In this document: positions 1 to 12,239 of the stretch, in pieces
How positions within the stretch are numbered: position 1 is the stretch's first letter
Layout of the letters: each line of letters opens with the position of its first letter
The notes under the pieces: model-generated
Database searches by the model: none
Told to the model about the DNA's origin: nothing
Seen by the model: the letters and a program-made list of their open reading frames with translations, nothing else
Source of the DNA: Tubiluchus corallicola
Lineage: Eukaryota > Priapulida > Priapulimorpha > Priapulimorphida > Tubiluchidae
Direction: 5' to 3'
Assembly: GCA_030141605.1 (NCBI GenBank)
Contig: JAQGDQ010000223.1
Span: 256,704-320,703, forward strand
DNA: 64,000 nucleotides
Translations under genes and position numbers: made by a program

Positions 1-2743
1 ATTCAATTAATCGTGAGTAATCTATAGCAAAATACGCACTAACTAGAAGGCAGTGTTTTAGCACAAATAAATGGAACTCTTGCATTTTTTCTTCGTTTTT
101 ATCACCTTACACAATGCGCACAATTGTAAGCTACAGAGTTGCGAACTACATATAGGGGCTTCAAATTCGTTTTCACGTGACGTCTGTAGTGACGGAGTAA
201 TAAAGAAGTTAATGAATGTGCGTGTCTATAAAAACAGTTTGCGGTTACGAAAATGGCAGACAGCCACGAAAGCCATGAAGAAGTTTATAGGCTCAATTTC
301 AGTCCTGCAATGTTTGAAAAATATGGCTAAACACTAAAAAATCCGCAAAATATTAATCGTGATATCGAATTACAAGAACAAAGATTATAATCGATCTTCA
401 AAATTTACAAAATCGAATTTTGTACGTATATAATGCATAAATTACCACGATTACTGTGTTTATTCGAGTATTGATATTTATCTGTATTTACCTATTCTTG
501 TCGCACTTGTGTTACTGATATATCTTCAAGACTTTTTGTATTTAATTTATTGTCTTTATACTAACTTTATGCTGTATTGTCGTTTTTATTGTATTGTCTT
601 TGTAAAACTGTACTACATGTACGAAATAAATTGTATATATGACACATAACTCGCACAGCAGTTCAGTTATTTCTTCCTCAAATAAAGGACATCGCGTTTT
701 ACTCGCTCGCTGGAGCCATCAGTCATGTAACTAGTGAACTAATTTTGACTTTACCTACCTAAAATTAAGTCTGACGCTTAATTAAACTCATTGATCACAT
801 CATTTGATTTATTGTGCCAGTGTTTGGCGATCTGGGGTCATTACAGAGTCATGCGCGAGTTGATCAACATTAATTACATGAACAAAACTAGAATAATCAA
901 AGGGATATCGTTTCGAAACAATGTCAAAAGTCACGCATTGCAATCTGGCCCATATAGCCATAATACCATTAAAAGGTAAGAATAAAGGATCGAATTGGGA
1001 TTATATTACAGCACTCCCGTGTGCGTCATGCATACAGTGGTACTGGTAAAACCGTTATTCCATGTAATGAAAAAGTGCTAAATGAAAGGCTCAGCTGAGC
1101 AAGGTAAGTATTTCACTGTATTTAATAAAAATTAAAGTTTAAAGACTTTAGATTCATCATTTTATAATGTTGTCATTAGCAACAAAGAATAGTATGGTAT
1201 CTAATATTTAGAAATCTTATTCGCAAAAGAAATACAACGGTAAAACAACGGGCGCTGCCATTAGTGTTTAAAATTCTTTTCGGTAATAATTGTTTTAAAC
1301 GCTCTTACTTTAGCCAACACTACATACAGCTGTAACGCTCGTGACAAAGTGCCATATTTTGTTTCCTCAAATACAGGACTTCGTGGTTACTCGTAAAATG
1401 TAGTCGAACTTTTTTGGACCACTAAGTCAAAAAACATTTTGGCCTCATCTAGAGTGCGATGCCAAGCAGGAAGATTAGGCTTAAATGAAGACAATATATT
1501 CCCTAATATATATAAATCAATTATTGATTTTTTAAGTCAGCAAACAAATGATTTGCTTGTTAATATTCTATGCAGCTTTTCAAGCAGGTGACTAAATTTA
1601 AAACTAAATAAAGATTGTAGTTAAAGTGCAACTTATCATCAATGTGTAGTGTAACGTATTATAGTGACCGTTGTTGCTATTATATGCTCTTATTTCATAA
1701 AATAATGTGTTAGATTTCTGTGTGATTCTATATAGGTAGATTATACATATATGACCGAAATGCTCATCTCAAGTTATTTCTGTCAAATGTCGAGTTTTTT
1801 CACAGAAATGCTTATAATATAAAAAGTAGTAATTAGGTAATCATTCTTTCTGCATAATCAAATAGAAGAATCAAACTTCATTAGAAGAACTGTTTTCAAC
1901 ATCTAGTCAAATAACTGAATAAATAAGTAAATAAGCAAATAAATCTAGCAAATAAAAGATAGCAACCCAAGGATGATCCTTTCTAATAAAATGCAAAATA
2001 GACTTTTAAAATGAAAATTAAATGTCTTGAAATGCTGACCTTCGATTCGGTATGCACTTCGCTATTAGTTGAGTTTTTGAATGCAATTCCTCTAAATTTA
2101 AAATTTAAATGTTAAAAGTTGTCATTGCGATAGACCGAGGGCGGGAGTGAAAGAGGGGGGGGGGGTGTTGGAGTAAGTTTTAAACTTACTATTAAAAGCA
2201 AACCATCTCGAAAATCAACATGGGAACATGTTACCGCAAATACTATTAAACGTTAACGGATCGGAAAAAGTCCGTGGAAAACTACATTCGCATTTTGGTG
2301 GCACAAGCCTTATCTTTTCATTCTATTCTTGAAGGGAAGTAAAGATTTAGAAGAAATTAAGGCATTTATTGATGATGTTGAAAACGCGTTTTTAAGACCC
2401 GATGAACAATATAATATGTAAATATGATATAATTGAAAATGAGACTTGAAGAATGACAATTTATTTTAAATACTAATCATTAAACTCTTCTTTTAAATAA
2501 CTAAAATAACTAACAGAAAGATTTAATATTTGTTTTTCAGTAATTGTTCTGTTTGTCTGCAGGGTCGTTATAATTTCGTCAAAATAAATTACTTAAAAAC
2601 GCTCTCTTTGGGATTTGCAGAGATAGTAAAGGCTTGCAAAGAAACCGATAGATACTGCAACACATTCTCTCCTAAAACCCAATTATATTAGTAATGAAAG
2701 GCATCACTAACATTTAGAATAATCTTATTAGAATTTAGAACAC
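1..2743. other. No gene recognised; AT-rich 5' flank of gene 1
   Basis: I see no convincing coding exon here. The short ORFs carry no recognisable motif. A strong splice-donor-like site (AAG followed by GTAAGT) lies at about 1,103. It could end a 5' leader exon of the plus-strand secreted-protein gene, whose first coding exon is preceded by a splice acceptor at 3,131-3,132. There is a short poly-G run near 2,155-2,165. Nothing else structured was seen. Confidence 0.4.
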
Positions 2744-3051
2744 GCTTATTAAAATAATACAATCGGCCTGTAATATTGTAATGGACCGAGACGTACAGCC
2801 CATTCAGTGGAATAGTAGTAGCAAAAGCAGTTAGAGGTGCAACCAATGCTTATTTTACTATAATCCAAATGCTGTCGGCGAACGACGCCGTCACCAGGGT
2901 ACAGAAGCACAATTCAAGAAAATAAAATGTTTCACTTAAAAAATAAATTTGGTTTCACTTCTAACTGCTTTTGCTACTACTATTCCACTGAATGGGCTGT
3001 ACGTCTCAGTACATTACAATATTACAGGCCGATTGTATTATTTTAATAAGC
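2744..3051. repeat. Foldback element with ~105-bp inverted arms
   Basis: Positions 2,744-2,850 and 2,946-3,051 are nearly perfect reverse complements. Both outer ends read GCTTATTAAAATAATACAAT on their own strand, and only a few mismatches occur over about 105 bp. The ~95-bp spacer contains no ORF. This is the structure of a foldback-type MITE or a recent inverted duplication. A clear target-site duplication was not found. It ends about 80 bp before the splice acceptor in front of gene 1's first coding exon. Confidence 0.85.
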
Positions 3052-3145
3052 CTGACATAGGTTAAATCTATTTTATAATCACTTTGATACTAGTGGAAAC
3101 AATTATGTTTGTTGTTTATTGCATATTTTCAGGTATTCAACTACG

Positions 3146-3178
3146 ATGAAAAGACTGTTTGTTTGGGTCGCCTTTTTG
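3146..3178 (+). CDS. Gene 1 exon 1 (signal-peptide exon)
   Basis: Eleven codons (MKRLFVWVAFL) end exactly at donor GTATGT in phase 0. The ATG follows acceptor TTTTCAG at 3,126-3,132, so this exon carries a short 5' untranslated part. A short phase-0 signal exon is the same plan as in genes 2 and 3. Confidence 0.75.
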
Positions 3179-4291
3179 GTATGTTTACATACATCAATCT
3201 TGTATTTTCTCAACTTCTTTAAAGTTCTAATTAAAAGACGTTATATTAGTGTATCATAGTAGTGTGAGTCCGTATGACGAGATCATTACACTTTGTTCAA
3301 TCAATTAGGACCGCCTCTAAAACGTGCCTTGAAACGGCTTTACAAAAGCTTAAATGTCTTGTCAACAGGTGGCGCCACAGCAACTGACCTTCGTGATCAG
3401 TGCTATCAATTCAAGACGAGCTATAATTCTTCACAATATGATAGGAGTGAGCCAACTGAACAAAATTGGGCTGTGAAGCTTAACAAACCAAATTTTATGA
3501 ATATATGCTTAATCTTCTCCAATTTCATGTTTTGATGATGCTGATTCATAAATTGGCGTGCTCACTTCTATTATAGGAAATAAATGAGGAATTTTAGCGG
3601 TATTTTTAACTACTGATGAGCTTCTTTAACCATTTTTGCTTTACACTGGTTTTTTACTAGAACAAAATACGGTAGAGACAGCTTAATTAACTTATTGCCA
3701 CAGTATATGTTCATTGCATCTGTACAGCAACGCGATTGGAGTAATTTACAGAACTCTGAACTAATTGATTGGCAATTTGTTCCCTGATAGTTTTCAGAAA
3801 ACACCCTATTTCTTGGCATACTGTGTTCTCTAAGGATGTGCTGTTATGTTTGACCAGTTTTGTTATTAGCCATAAAATTTATTTAAATAATTGAATGCTT
3901 TCTTGATAACATGGTAAATATTCACGCGCTCTTCAGTAGAAAATTCAGCAGGAAAAATTATTTTATATAAGATTTTTTGGGCAGGATATATATTTTTGTT
4001 GTTTTCATTAGTTGGTTCTGTCTCATTTTTTTGAAAAGTATTTTAGTCTGTATATAATTTTTTTTGTTATAAATGCGCAAGTTGTAAATTACCAAAGAAA
4101 ATGTAAATTAAAATAATCAAGATATAGACTTCGAAAAGACTCCATGCATCATAATGTTCAATAGATCAGGAGACTCTTACCGCACATTTCTCTAGACTTT
4201 TTAATTTAATTTCGGGGAAGCCCCAAACTTCTCTGTGCAACAATTCTATGAGCAAGTAGACACACAGTACAATAGACCATTCTCTGAAGAA

Positions 4292-4334
<43 letters not shown>

Positions 4335-7300
4335 ATAATGAAAGCACCCAACAAGAAGGCCAGACTCATTTGCATATGAACATATTAAAGGCTCAACCAC
4401 GTACCTCCTCACACTGCGGACCGCTTTGTACAGTGCTGTTTTACAAACTGGAAATATTATATTTAGTTAAAATACTAGCACTATGGTCAAAGTTCTGTAT
4501 AAAGGCAAGGATGACACAGTAACTGTTGCGATAACTTTCGAGGAATAGCTTTAATGAACAATGCATTCAAAATTCTAACTAAAATGATCAGTAATAGACT
4601 GTATGCTTATAAGCAAAATCTGCTTTCCGATTCAAAGTTTGGTTTTGCACCGGCAAATCAACTGTTCAAGCATTAGCGAGGCCATTAAGGCTGAACTAAG
4701 AAAGCCAAAAACGTCCATGTGTGCTGCTTTCATTGACTTCTGCAAGGCCTTCGTCGGCGTCGACTATAATATCCTGGTGGCAAAATTGGTTAATATGTTT
4801 AATATAAAAGGTCAAATATTGAAATTGATTTGTATAATTTTATAATGAAAATTACGTTATTCTCGATGAAAGTCTGAGAAAGTCGGAACCTATCATACAA
4901 CGTTGTGGGTTCTTGCAGGGAGACTCCCTGAGCCCTTTACTGTTCATTATGTTTATTGCAGATCTGACTCAATCATATCTACAGAATTAGAAGCGGACTG
5001 TCTAACTGCTCATTCATTATTGTACGCTAACGATTTGGAAATATACGCGACTTCTCATATGGCTTTGTAGGCCGCAGTCAATGCCATTGAGAAATTGACC
5101 TACTCACATGAAACGTCAGCCAATGAACAAAAATCTAAAATAATGAAATTCGGAAATACTGGCCGACTTTCACAGAACGACATTTTTACTTATCAAGGTA
5201 AAAACTTAGAAATTGTATCATCCTTTGATTATTCAGGATGAACTTTGCAACCTTTTTTTGTGACTACAATGCATTGAGAAAGAATTGCCACAAAATGTGT
5301 ACGAGTGACACACATTCTAAAATGCCTGCATTTACTGTCTGTCTAAGCCGCACTACGTCTGTTTAACATTAAAATATTACCTATTGTAAGTTATGGCATT
5401 GAGAGTTTCTGGGACGACATGTCGTCTGCAAATTAGTTGAAACTTGTCTCGATTAAAGGTTAGTTTTTGAAAAGGGTTTTGGGCCTATTCGTAAATATGT
5501 TAAATACGAAAACTTTCTTGCTGTGTAATACAGAAAGGCTCAGCACTGAAATTTATAAATACTTCAGTACACCAGATTCAAGAATTATGCAAATATTTAG
5601 AAAAGTCCATTACAAGGTAATCTCAATAGAGCTGGCATTCAATAATACACCCAGTAATGACTAAAAATGAATGGAAAAAACCCAAGAGGCAGAATTGACA
5701 TGCAGTGACAAGGCATGCAATTCATGAGTTCCTCCATAAAATCTGCTCCAACCAGTGTCTTGATCCGTAACAGACATGTATATGTAAGCTTTGTAACACA
5801 AAAGCTGGTAGATACTATCTCTTCACATGTACAGCAAATACTACCTCCCTTTACCACAGGGCACGTAATTAATGAATTCAAGTCCTGTTATTCCCGCCAA
5901 TATGAGTTAAACATTCTCTTATAATGTATACATACTCGTTATCTATACTATTTTAAACTATTTTAGATTAACTTATGTAGTTTTATATATGTGTTTTAAA
6001 TCACCACACCTGGTGCAATAATAAAAAATAATCAAGATATATTTATTTAACTCAGATATACATCATATTGTGCACAGTTGCTGTATGAGTCAATAGCAAT
6101 AGTTTGCGCATTGCTTCTAAAATGGTAAACTTTAACAATTTTTAAAGGAAAACAGGATGATTTTTCATGTTCTACCCAATTTTGGAGTACGGTAAAGTAT
6201 ACATTTTTACACCAATAACACTGCAAAAACTTTTCTGGTAATTAAGTAATAGATTAAAATCTTAATCAACGACGGCGAGCCCAACTATTGATGGCATCAC
6301 AAATGAACATAATTTTCAATAACAAAAACATTCCATGAGCGTGTTGCACGTGGTTTCTAAAGCGAAAATTGAAGCCCAGTGCTACTATAACAGATACAGT
6401 GTGTTATACTAAAACTCAGCAAGTTTTAACGTAGAAATTAAAATTTGAAATTTACCACCATCACAAACGAATATCTCTGCACCTGCATTTGTGCAACGCG
6501 TTTCCGAAATGCAGGCGCTGGTGCCCGTCTAACTAGCGAATGGCGAAATTCTTGAACAGCGAAGAAATAGTGGCGCGAACGCGAAATTGTGTTTGTGTGG
6601 TAATAATTCTTTCACGTAAGTTATTCTTGAGAAAATAGTTTTCCTTTAACAGACTTTTTTATTTTTGCTTTAAATAAACGAGAGTATTTTTGTTTACTTT
6701 CTTCAGCCAGGCTTTTGTTCGCCGTGACAATTTATGGAATTTAATGGTTGTTTTAGATTGGCGCTGCCTTTAGCTCTTATGGCCGCCATCAACCGTTCTC
6801 TCGAGGAGAGCGCAAATATCTGGGAAATTTGTACGATCACATGTCTCGAGGCACAGATTATAATACGCAGTACGCTGGCTTCTCTCAAGGCTCTAATAAA
6901 CTGGATTTAGGGCTTGTCTTTGGATATGAGGTATGAATGTAGCATACAGTAAAAATTATAAAGCAGTAGCTAAGAATAAAATTTATCTTGCTTTTCTAGA
7001 AAATTAATTTTGCGTTTTGTGTTATTGAGAATTTTATGAGTGCATTTAATTATGAAGATACCTACTGGTATGTTGAAAGCAAATGAATGATTAGCAAGTG
7101 AAATCGGCAGATATCATAAGCCGAAAGAAATTAAGTAGAACAACGAGTATGTAAAATCGTCATTTGAATAAAGTAGAGGATGAATTGCATGTAATTACTG
7201 AACGCCTGCTGTATAATCATAATAAGAGAGGAGTGTTTTTGTACTATATTTCAGTATATGTCTCCTAATGAGAAGCTTGTGTTTTTAAATTAGCTACAAG

Positions 7301-7997
7301 ATGTAGAAGTTATAAAAATTAATGCTTGATTGGTCCAGAAAGTCTATGAATGCAGACCTGACTGAGATAACCCAGAGCAAGCCTGACTGATTAATTGCAA
7401 TAACTGTAAAATAATAAGTATATTATATCAAGACTGTTTATGCATTTTCATGTTGCCTTGTTGTATGTGTTTATGTTGCTTGAACCATTATACCTACAGG
7501 CATGTCTTTGCATTAATGTAGTCTGTTCCTTTTGTTATGTCTAGTGTATACAGTTTTTTCTCTTTTGTATTTAATAAACAATATGTGTTGCTATGATTAT
7601 TGCACGTTCTTAAATTTAAACTATCCACTTAAAAATGTATCTACACTATTCTGTAGTACATTTTTCTCGTAATTGTTACACCTCATTTTTTGTTTCACAG
7701 GGACGCCAAGTAATTTGGCCACCGAAACAAAACAAACACGGCCACGGATACGGTCGAGGATACGCTCCATTTCCAGACAACGTGAAGGATCCACACGCGC
7801 ATCGTGGTACTTACCGTAGCAGTTACCCATATGGTGACGACGGGTACAGATTTTCCTACACACATCAACTGTTTGGCAAAGGAGATCCTTACTATCATAC
7901 GAATGCATACGGTGAAAGCATTGAAACACAACAAAGTGATATTAACAGACACCGTGGTTACGATTTCCGCCCTTATACCAGTGGCAACAGATATTAA
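3146..7997 (+). CDS. Secreted Tyr/His/Gly-rich protein, three exons (gene 1)
   Basis: Coding exons are 3146-3178, 6757-6930 and 7701-7997, all joined in phase 0, giving about 167 residues. Exon 1 encodes MKRLFVWVAFL, the start of a signal peptide, followed by donor GTATGT. Acceptors TTTTAG and TTTCACAG precede exons 2 and 3, and donor GAG/GTATGA follows exon 2. A splice acceptor (TTTTCAG) 14 bases before the ATG implies an upstream untranslated exon. The mature protein has no cysteine and is rich in Tyr, Gly, Arg, His and Asp, with a HGHGYGRGY stretch early in exon 3. No known domain is recognised. A secreted extracellular-matrix or material protein is inferred from composition and from the two similar genes nearby; the function is unknown. 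A poly(A) signal lies at 8,178. Intron 1 contains a dead LINE and a TTAA-flanked MITE. Confidence 0.78.
4293..4333. repeat. (TA)n microsatellite
   Basis: An uninterrupted TA run of about 20 units in intron 1 of gene 1, shortly before the LINE remnant. Overlapping ORFs of I and Y runs on both strands are its translation. Confidence 0.95.
4440..6035 (+). mobile_element. Degenerate non-LTR retrotransposon (LINE), RT and 3' end
   Basis: Translating across frames shows, in order, reverse-transcriptase pieces: a FRGIALMNNAFKILTK-like block near 4,540, FIDFCKAF near 4,730, GFLQGDSLSPLLF near 4,905, and a decayed catalytic box near 5,025 reading YAND in place of Y-x-D-D. Downstream comes the usual C-terminal region, with KILPIVSYGIESFWDD near 5,375 and a FLLCNTERLS block near 5,515. 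Frameshifts and stops break it throughout. The 3' end carries a tail motif around CACCTGGTGCAATAAT, shared with a second copy at 25.6 kb. The layout resembles apurinic-endonuclease-type LINEs; the exact clade is not assigned. It lies in intron 1 of gene 1. Confidence 0.88.
6146..6645 (+). mobile_element. TTAA-flanked MITE, copy 1 (500 bp)
   Basis: Bounded by terminal inverted repeats AGGAAAAC and GTTTTCCT, each flanked directly by TTAA (6142-6145 and 6646-6649). It contains no ORF. Long stretches match four other copies in this window, including the internal block around TTTCCGAAATGCAGGCGC. The TTAA duplication is typical of piggyBac-like transposition, but the ends are not the usual CCY type, so the superfamily is left open. 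It ends about 110 bp before exon 2 of gene 1. Confidence 0.88.
6757..6930 (+). CDS. Gene 1 exon 2
   Basis: Fifty-eight codons open in one frame between acceptor TTTTAG and donor GTATGA, phase 0 at both ends. The peptide begins IGAAFSSYGRHQPFSRGERK and ends LDLGLVFGYE. The first residues probably complete the signal-peptide cleavage region. Confidence 0.78.
7701..7997 (+). CDS. Gene 1 exon 3 (terminal)
   Basis: Starts after TTTCACAG in phase 0 and runs 98 codons to TAA at 7,995-7,997. It is Tyr/Gly/His/Arg-rich and starts GRQVIWPPKQNKHGHGYGRG. A slightly longer ORF begins at 7,635, but its first part lies in the intron. Confidence 0.8.
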   Translation, partial: GRQVIWPPKQNKHGHGYGRGYAPFPDNVKDPHAHRGTYRSSYPYGDDGYRFSYTHQLFGKGDPYYHTNAYGESIETQQSDINRHRGYDFRPYTSGNRY

Positions 7998-8177
7998 TAA
8001 TAATAGGATTAACGATATTAAGTTTAGGGTAGGTAGATGGCAGGCGATGTGATAACCCCATTATAACGCAAAGTAGATAGGTCCTCGAAATCGGCCGAGA
8101 ACTTGATATCTCTATATATGGATGGTCCCTAGTGGTGTATTTATTGCACACTGTTAAACTGGTGTCATCACGAATTA

Positions 8178-8183
8178 AATAAA
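8178..8183 (+). terminator. Poly(A) signal of gene 1
   Basis: AATAAA 181 bp after the stop codon of gene 1, in AT-rich sequence. It is the first canonical signal downstream. Confidence 0.6.
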
Positions 8184-8584
8184 CATAATTATTGCCGGGA
8201 TATTTTAACTTGTCGAAGATTATTTTAACAAGATGGCAAACATTGTAGCGTTGTATCATGTCGTCATGTCGTGTCATAACATTAACGTCGTGTCCTGTTT
8301 TCAAATGTGATGTCTGTGTTTTCTCTGTGTCTATTAGCACAAAGAGAAAACAATATATTAATAAATCTACTAATGTATTTTACTAATAAATTCTTGGGCT
8401 TTTCGAATTCGAAGTATCAAACGTGAATGAAGCCTTTGTCTTGTTTTTATCTTCAATTGGCTGGGTTACGAAGGGGTTACGCTAACCGAAGCTTCATTAG
8501 TGGGCAACGGGTTTAGCGTGATTTTCTCCAGATATAGTAGCTTCCGGAAACATCGAAACTAGTTTTACAACAGTTGTTGAGAGA

Positions 8585-8632
<48 letters not shown>

Positions 8633-8702
8633 GAGAGAAGAGAGAGAGAGAACGAGAGAGAAGAGAGAGAGAGAACGAGAGAGAAGAGAGAGAGAGAGAA
8701 AC

Positions 8703-8749
<47 letters not shown>

Positions 8750-9617
8750 AAGAACGAATGAGAAAGAGAGAGAGAGCAGGAAAGAAATGGAGATAGACAA
8801 ACTTTCCTGAGATTTGTTTTATTATTACACGCATATTCCTTTTCATCTGATACTAAAACAAAAACAAAGACATTACAACATTGTGTCGGTCTATTAACAA
8901 CAAATTTGCAAACATTAACAATAACAAAATACTGCAAAGGTAGACGAAACTTCACCTACACAAGTCGACCAATCATCTCAAGCTGCTCGCCTCGCCTGGA
9001 AGGAAAGCTTGAGGATTGTTCTCAAACAGCATATAGGCGCTCAGCCATCAAAACCAAGTGGCGCCCTTGACACACAAAGCAGTAATGAAATTCCCTTTCT
9101 TATAAATGAACATTTACTGTAAAAAATCTCATTTTATCGCAATATATCTAGACCACATTTCGACTTAAGCTGTGATAACAATCATGCTCCAGATCTATCA
9201 TAGAATCAGTTCAACTAAGCCATGCATGCAATGATGTAAAAACGAAAGTGAAATTATATCACAGTAATCACACTAACAGGCCTTTAATCTTTATAAGTGA
9301 GTTAAGGCGATAAACATAATGTAGAAGACCGCAAAGAACAGTGAAATTTTCATTTCAATCAGTTATTTACAGCCTTAACTTCAAGATAATAATTTCCACG
9401 AGAGAACCCACAAGTATTGTTTTTAAACAAAACTGTCCGCCTTGCCCGTGGAATTTGATTTCCATCGTGATTCATTTCTCCCCAAGTGTTCATTCCACTA
9501 TTAGACAATGATCATGAATGAATTAACTAATTAATAAATCAATTACCAAACGGGTCATTAATTAATTACACTTGAACATGTCGCGTCTCCACAAAAATAC
9601 CACTGAAAAGTGTGCGT
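8184..9617. other. Region between the 3' ends of genes 1 and 2
   Basis: No gene is recognised here. It contains a ~200-bp imperfect (GA)n array. Genes 1 (plus) and 2 (minus) converge on this segment. Confidence 0.5.
8578..8780. repeat. (GA)n microsatellite, imperfect
   Basis: About 200 bp of GA repeats with periodic AACGAGAGAGAAG interruptions that themselves repeat three times, so part of the array evolves as a higher-order unit. The Ser-Leu and Arg-Glu ORFs across it are its translation. Confidence 0.95.
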
Positions 9618-10451
9618 TTAGTGGTAGCCATTATTATTATTATCAAAATACCCACTAAGTATCAAGTCAATAAAGCTGGGCTTATAATAGTAACCTCCGT
9701 GCCCGTAGCCGTGTCCGTATCCGCCATATCCGCCTCCATGACCACGATGGCCATAACCACCTTTATGAACATATCCCACACTGTGACCATAACCTCCGCC
9801 GTGGCCACCACCATGGCCATAACCACCACCACTATGGCCACCACTATGGCCTCCACCATGGCCATATCCACCGCCATTATTTCCGTAGCCACCATTGTTC
9901 CCATATCCTCCACCATTGTTTCCATAACCGCCATTGTTGCTATGGCCTCCACCGTTGTTTCCATAGCCGCCACCACTGTTTCCATAATTTCCGCCATTGT
10001 TTCCGTATCCTCCACCACGGTTTCCATGATTACCACCATTGTTTCCATAACCGCCATTGTTGCTATGGCCTCCACCGTTGTTTCCATAGCCGCCACCACT
10101 GTTTCCATAATTTCCGCCATTGTTCCCATAGCCTCCACCGTTATTTCCATAGCCACCGCTGTTTCCGTATCCACCATTATTTCCATATCCTCCTCCACCA
10201 TGCCCACCACCACCATATCCACCACCTCCATGTCCACTTTGACCATATCCGCCTCCTCCATGTCCAGAGTGAGTATGTGGGTAGTAATGAAAATGAAAGT
10301 CGTCATCGTAATCGTCATCATCATCGTCATCATCATCATAATCATCGTCGTCGTCATAGCCATTTTTTAGCCTATGCACAATGTGATACAGTAAATAGGG
10401 TGAGTTGCTTACACGTTCATAATGGTCATAACTAGCACCGCTGCGACTCAC
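9618..10451 (-). CDS. Gene 2 exon 2 (poly-Asp and Gly-Tyr repeats)
   Basis: Open for 277 codons plus stop on the minus strand after acceptor TTATTAG in phase 0. It contains an internal tandem duplication: a ~40-residue block including G-N-Y-G-N-S and G-H-S-N-N-G-G occurs twice (roughly 9,913-9,990 and 10,036-10,113). Confidence 0.85.
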   Translation of the reverse strand: MSRSGASYDHYERVSNSPYLLYHIVHRLKNGYDDDDDYDDDDDDDDDYDDDFHFHYYPHTHSGHGGGGYGQSGHGGGGYGGGGHGGGGYGNNGGYGNSGGYGNNGGGYGNNGGNYGNSGGGYGNNGGGHSNNGGYGNNGGNHGNRGGGYGNNGGNYGNSGGGYGNNGGGHSNNGGYGNNGGGYGNNGGYGNNGGGYGHGGGHSGGHSGGGYGHGGGHGGGYGHSVGYVHKGGYGHRGHGGGYGGYGHGYGHGGYYYKPSFIDLILSGYFDNNNNGYH

Positions 10452-12239
10452 CTAATAAGAGAAAGTAGTGTTAGGTAGTTAGTTAATCAACAATCATAAT
10501 TATTAAGAATATATTATTATGTATTTATTTATAACAATTATTTAGTATTTATTAAGTATAATTATTTATTATTATTGATTTTAGCGAAACATGACAGTAA
10601 AAACTGGGGAGAAGAAAAAGCAAGAAATTACTAAAATAATCCTATTATTGTAGACAAAGAATCAAAGTTTAGTGTTCTCTGTAGCTCATGCTTGTTACTG
10701 TGTGATTTCAGTTTAACGGAACGAAAATCTGTTCATTAAAATTAACAAATTTAAAGCTGTTCCAGCTACGAGAGGAAAAAGCGTTTTTTGTCCATTATTT
10801 TACATTTCACCCAGACATTGCCTAGGAGAATAAACAAATATTAGCACTTTATAATAAATTTGTCTGCAAGCTTTAAATTTTCTGGTTTTAGGTACTGAAC
10901 TTAACTGATGAACTGTTTAACAACTGACTATTAGTGTTCTTGAATAAAACTTCGATATTATCACGTTTTGCAAAAATTAAGCTAGAAGTTAAACATTCAT
11001 CATATAAAACGAAGCTTAAAACCCACAAGAATTAATTTACTTTGCCGTGCGTGAAAAACGTCTGTAACCGCCAGGAATGCGTCAGTGCTTGATTTTCTAG
11101 AAGTATCGTTGCTCGTATTCACAATTGTTTAGTTTTTACCATCATTGGTTTATTTTTTAACCGGTTGAGCTAATCATTTATTTAAATTTTAGCTATAATC
11201 CCTTCTTATATACTGCGTAAACTCCACACATCATTATGTTAACGCCGAGAGATTTCAGCTGTCTATATTTCGCGCACCCGCGATTGTTAGTGATAAATTT
11301 TGTTTTATGTTATGGTTCTTCAGATTTCAAACTGTGAAAGTCGTCCATTTCCAACAATGCAATTATACTGAAAAGCGCGATCGCACCTGGGCCTCTTGAC
11401 TGGATATTTGCGCACTGTGACTTTCAAATGTCCCTGTGCAGTTAACAGACACAGTTCAATTCTAGCATTAATTATGTGACTAGCCGCAAAACTCGGTATT
11501 ACAACAAGCTGAAATTTTAATTTGAAGCCGCTAATTTAAAGTCTTTCAAATCCACCGTTATTTTAGATGCGTATTATTCGCGTAAGGATGGTCGCCCTCC
11601 TCCTACAGTTTATGCTGTTAAGCCAAATAATAATAATTTAAAACTTTGTAGGTTTCTGAAGCTTTTATTGTCAAAATAAGTAAATTAATTTGCCACAGAA
11701 ACGAAATTAGACAAAAAAACATGAACATACTAACGATGCAATGACAATTAAAGCAAACAAGTAATCAGTCAAACAACCAAACAATGAAACAAACTAAGAA
11801 AAATCAAACAAACCAATAAGCCTGTGTATTTCCCTAAAAGCACTTGAGTCAATTTAAGTGAGATTGAGTTAATGAAGTCTCCGCTTTCATCTAACAGCAG
11901 AAACACATCACCGACGCCCAACAAAAATTATGCCGTTAGTCATGAAAAGCGTATATCAATTTAACAGTGAATGTTGAAAAGTTGTTAAAATATTGCATCT
12001 TTTTGTTAACTGTTGTGCAGTTTTGTTCGCTAAGTCAGCCAGCTGCTATTTTCATTTATCCATGTCACATTTTGCCATTTCTCTAAATTTCATAGCTCCA
12101 TGATTAATGAACAGAATTTTATCAGGCTGCTTGGAAATGACTAAAACGTTACTAAAATCATGGTTTATGTAACAAATCGAAAAACCGTACCGCCATGATA
12201 ACGAGGACTAGCACAGCCAGAAGAGTAATCTTTGTCATT
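9618..12239 (-). CDS. Secreted Gly-Tyr-Asn repeat protein with poly-Asp block (gene 2)
   Basis: Two coding exons, 12192-12239 and 9618-10451, join in phase 0 to give about 293 residues. Exon 1 encodes MTKITLLAVLVLVIMA, a signal peptide, followed by donor GTACGG. Exon 2 begins after acceptor TTATTAG. Residues 29-32 are R-V-S-N, followed by a Tyr/Leu/His-rich segment. Residues 49-67 are almost pure Asp with two Tyr. A His-rich link follows, then about 190 residues of G-G-Y-G and G-Y-G-N-N repeats. The last ~24 residues are non-repetitive (YYYKPSFIDLI...). There is no cysteine. Family function is unknown; such sequences occur in extracellular structural or adhesive materials, and the Asp block could bind cations. 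It is a paralogue of gene 3. The apparent GTG start at 10,451 is only the first codon after the acceptor. Confidence 0.82.

Noticed and set aside
4166-4522. ORFs with I-Y runs
   Set aside because: Translation of the (TA)n microsatellite.
8497-8955. Ser-Leu and Arg-Glu rich ORFs
   Set aside because: Translation of the GA/CT microsatellite.
9612-10370. Overlapping 252- and 233-codon ORFs in other frames of gene 2
   Set aside because: Shadow frames of the repeat exon. Only the frame giving Gly-Tyr repeats joins a signal-peptide exon in phase.
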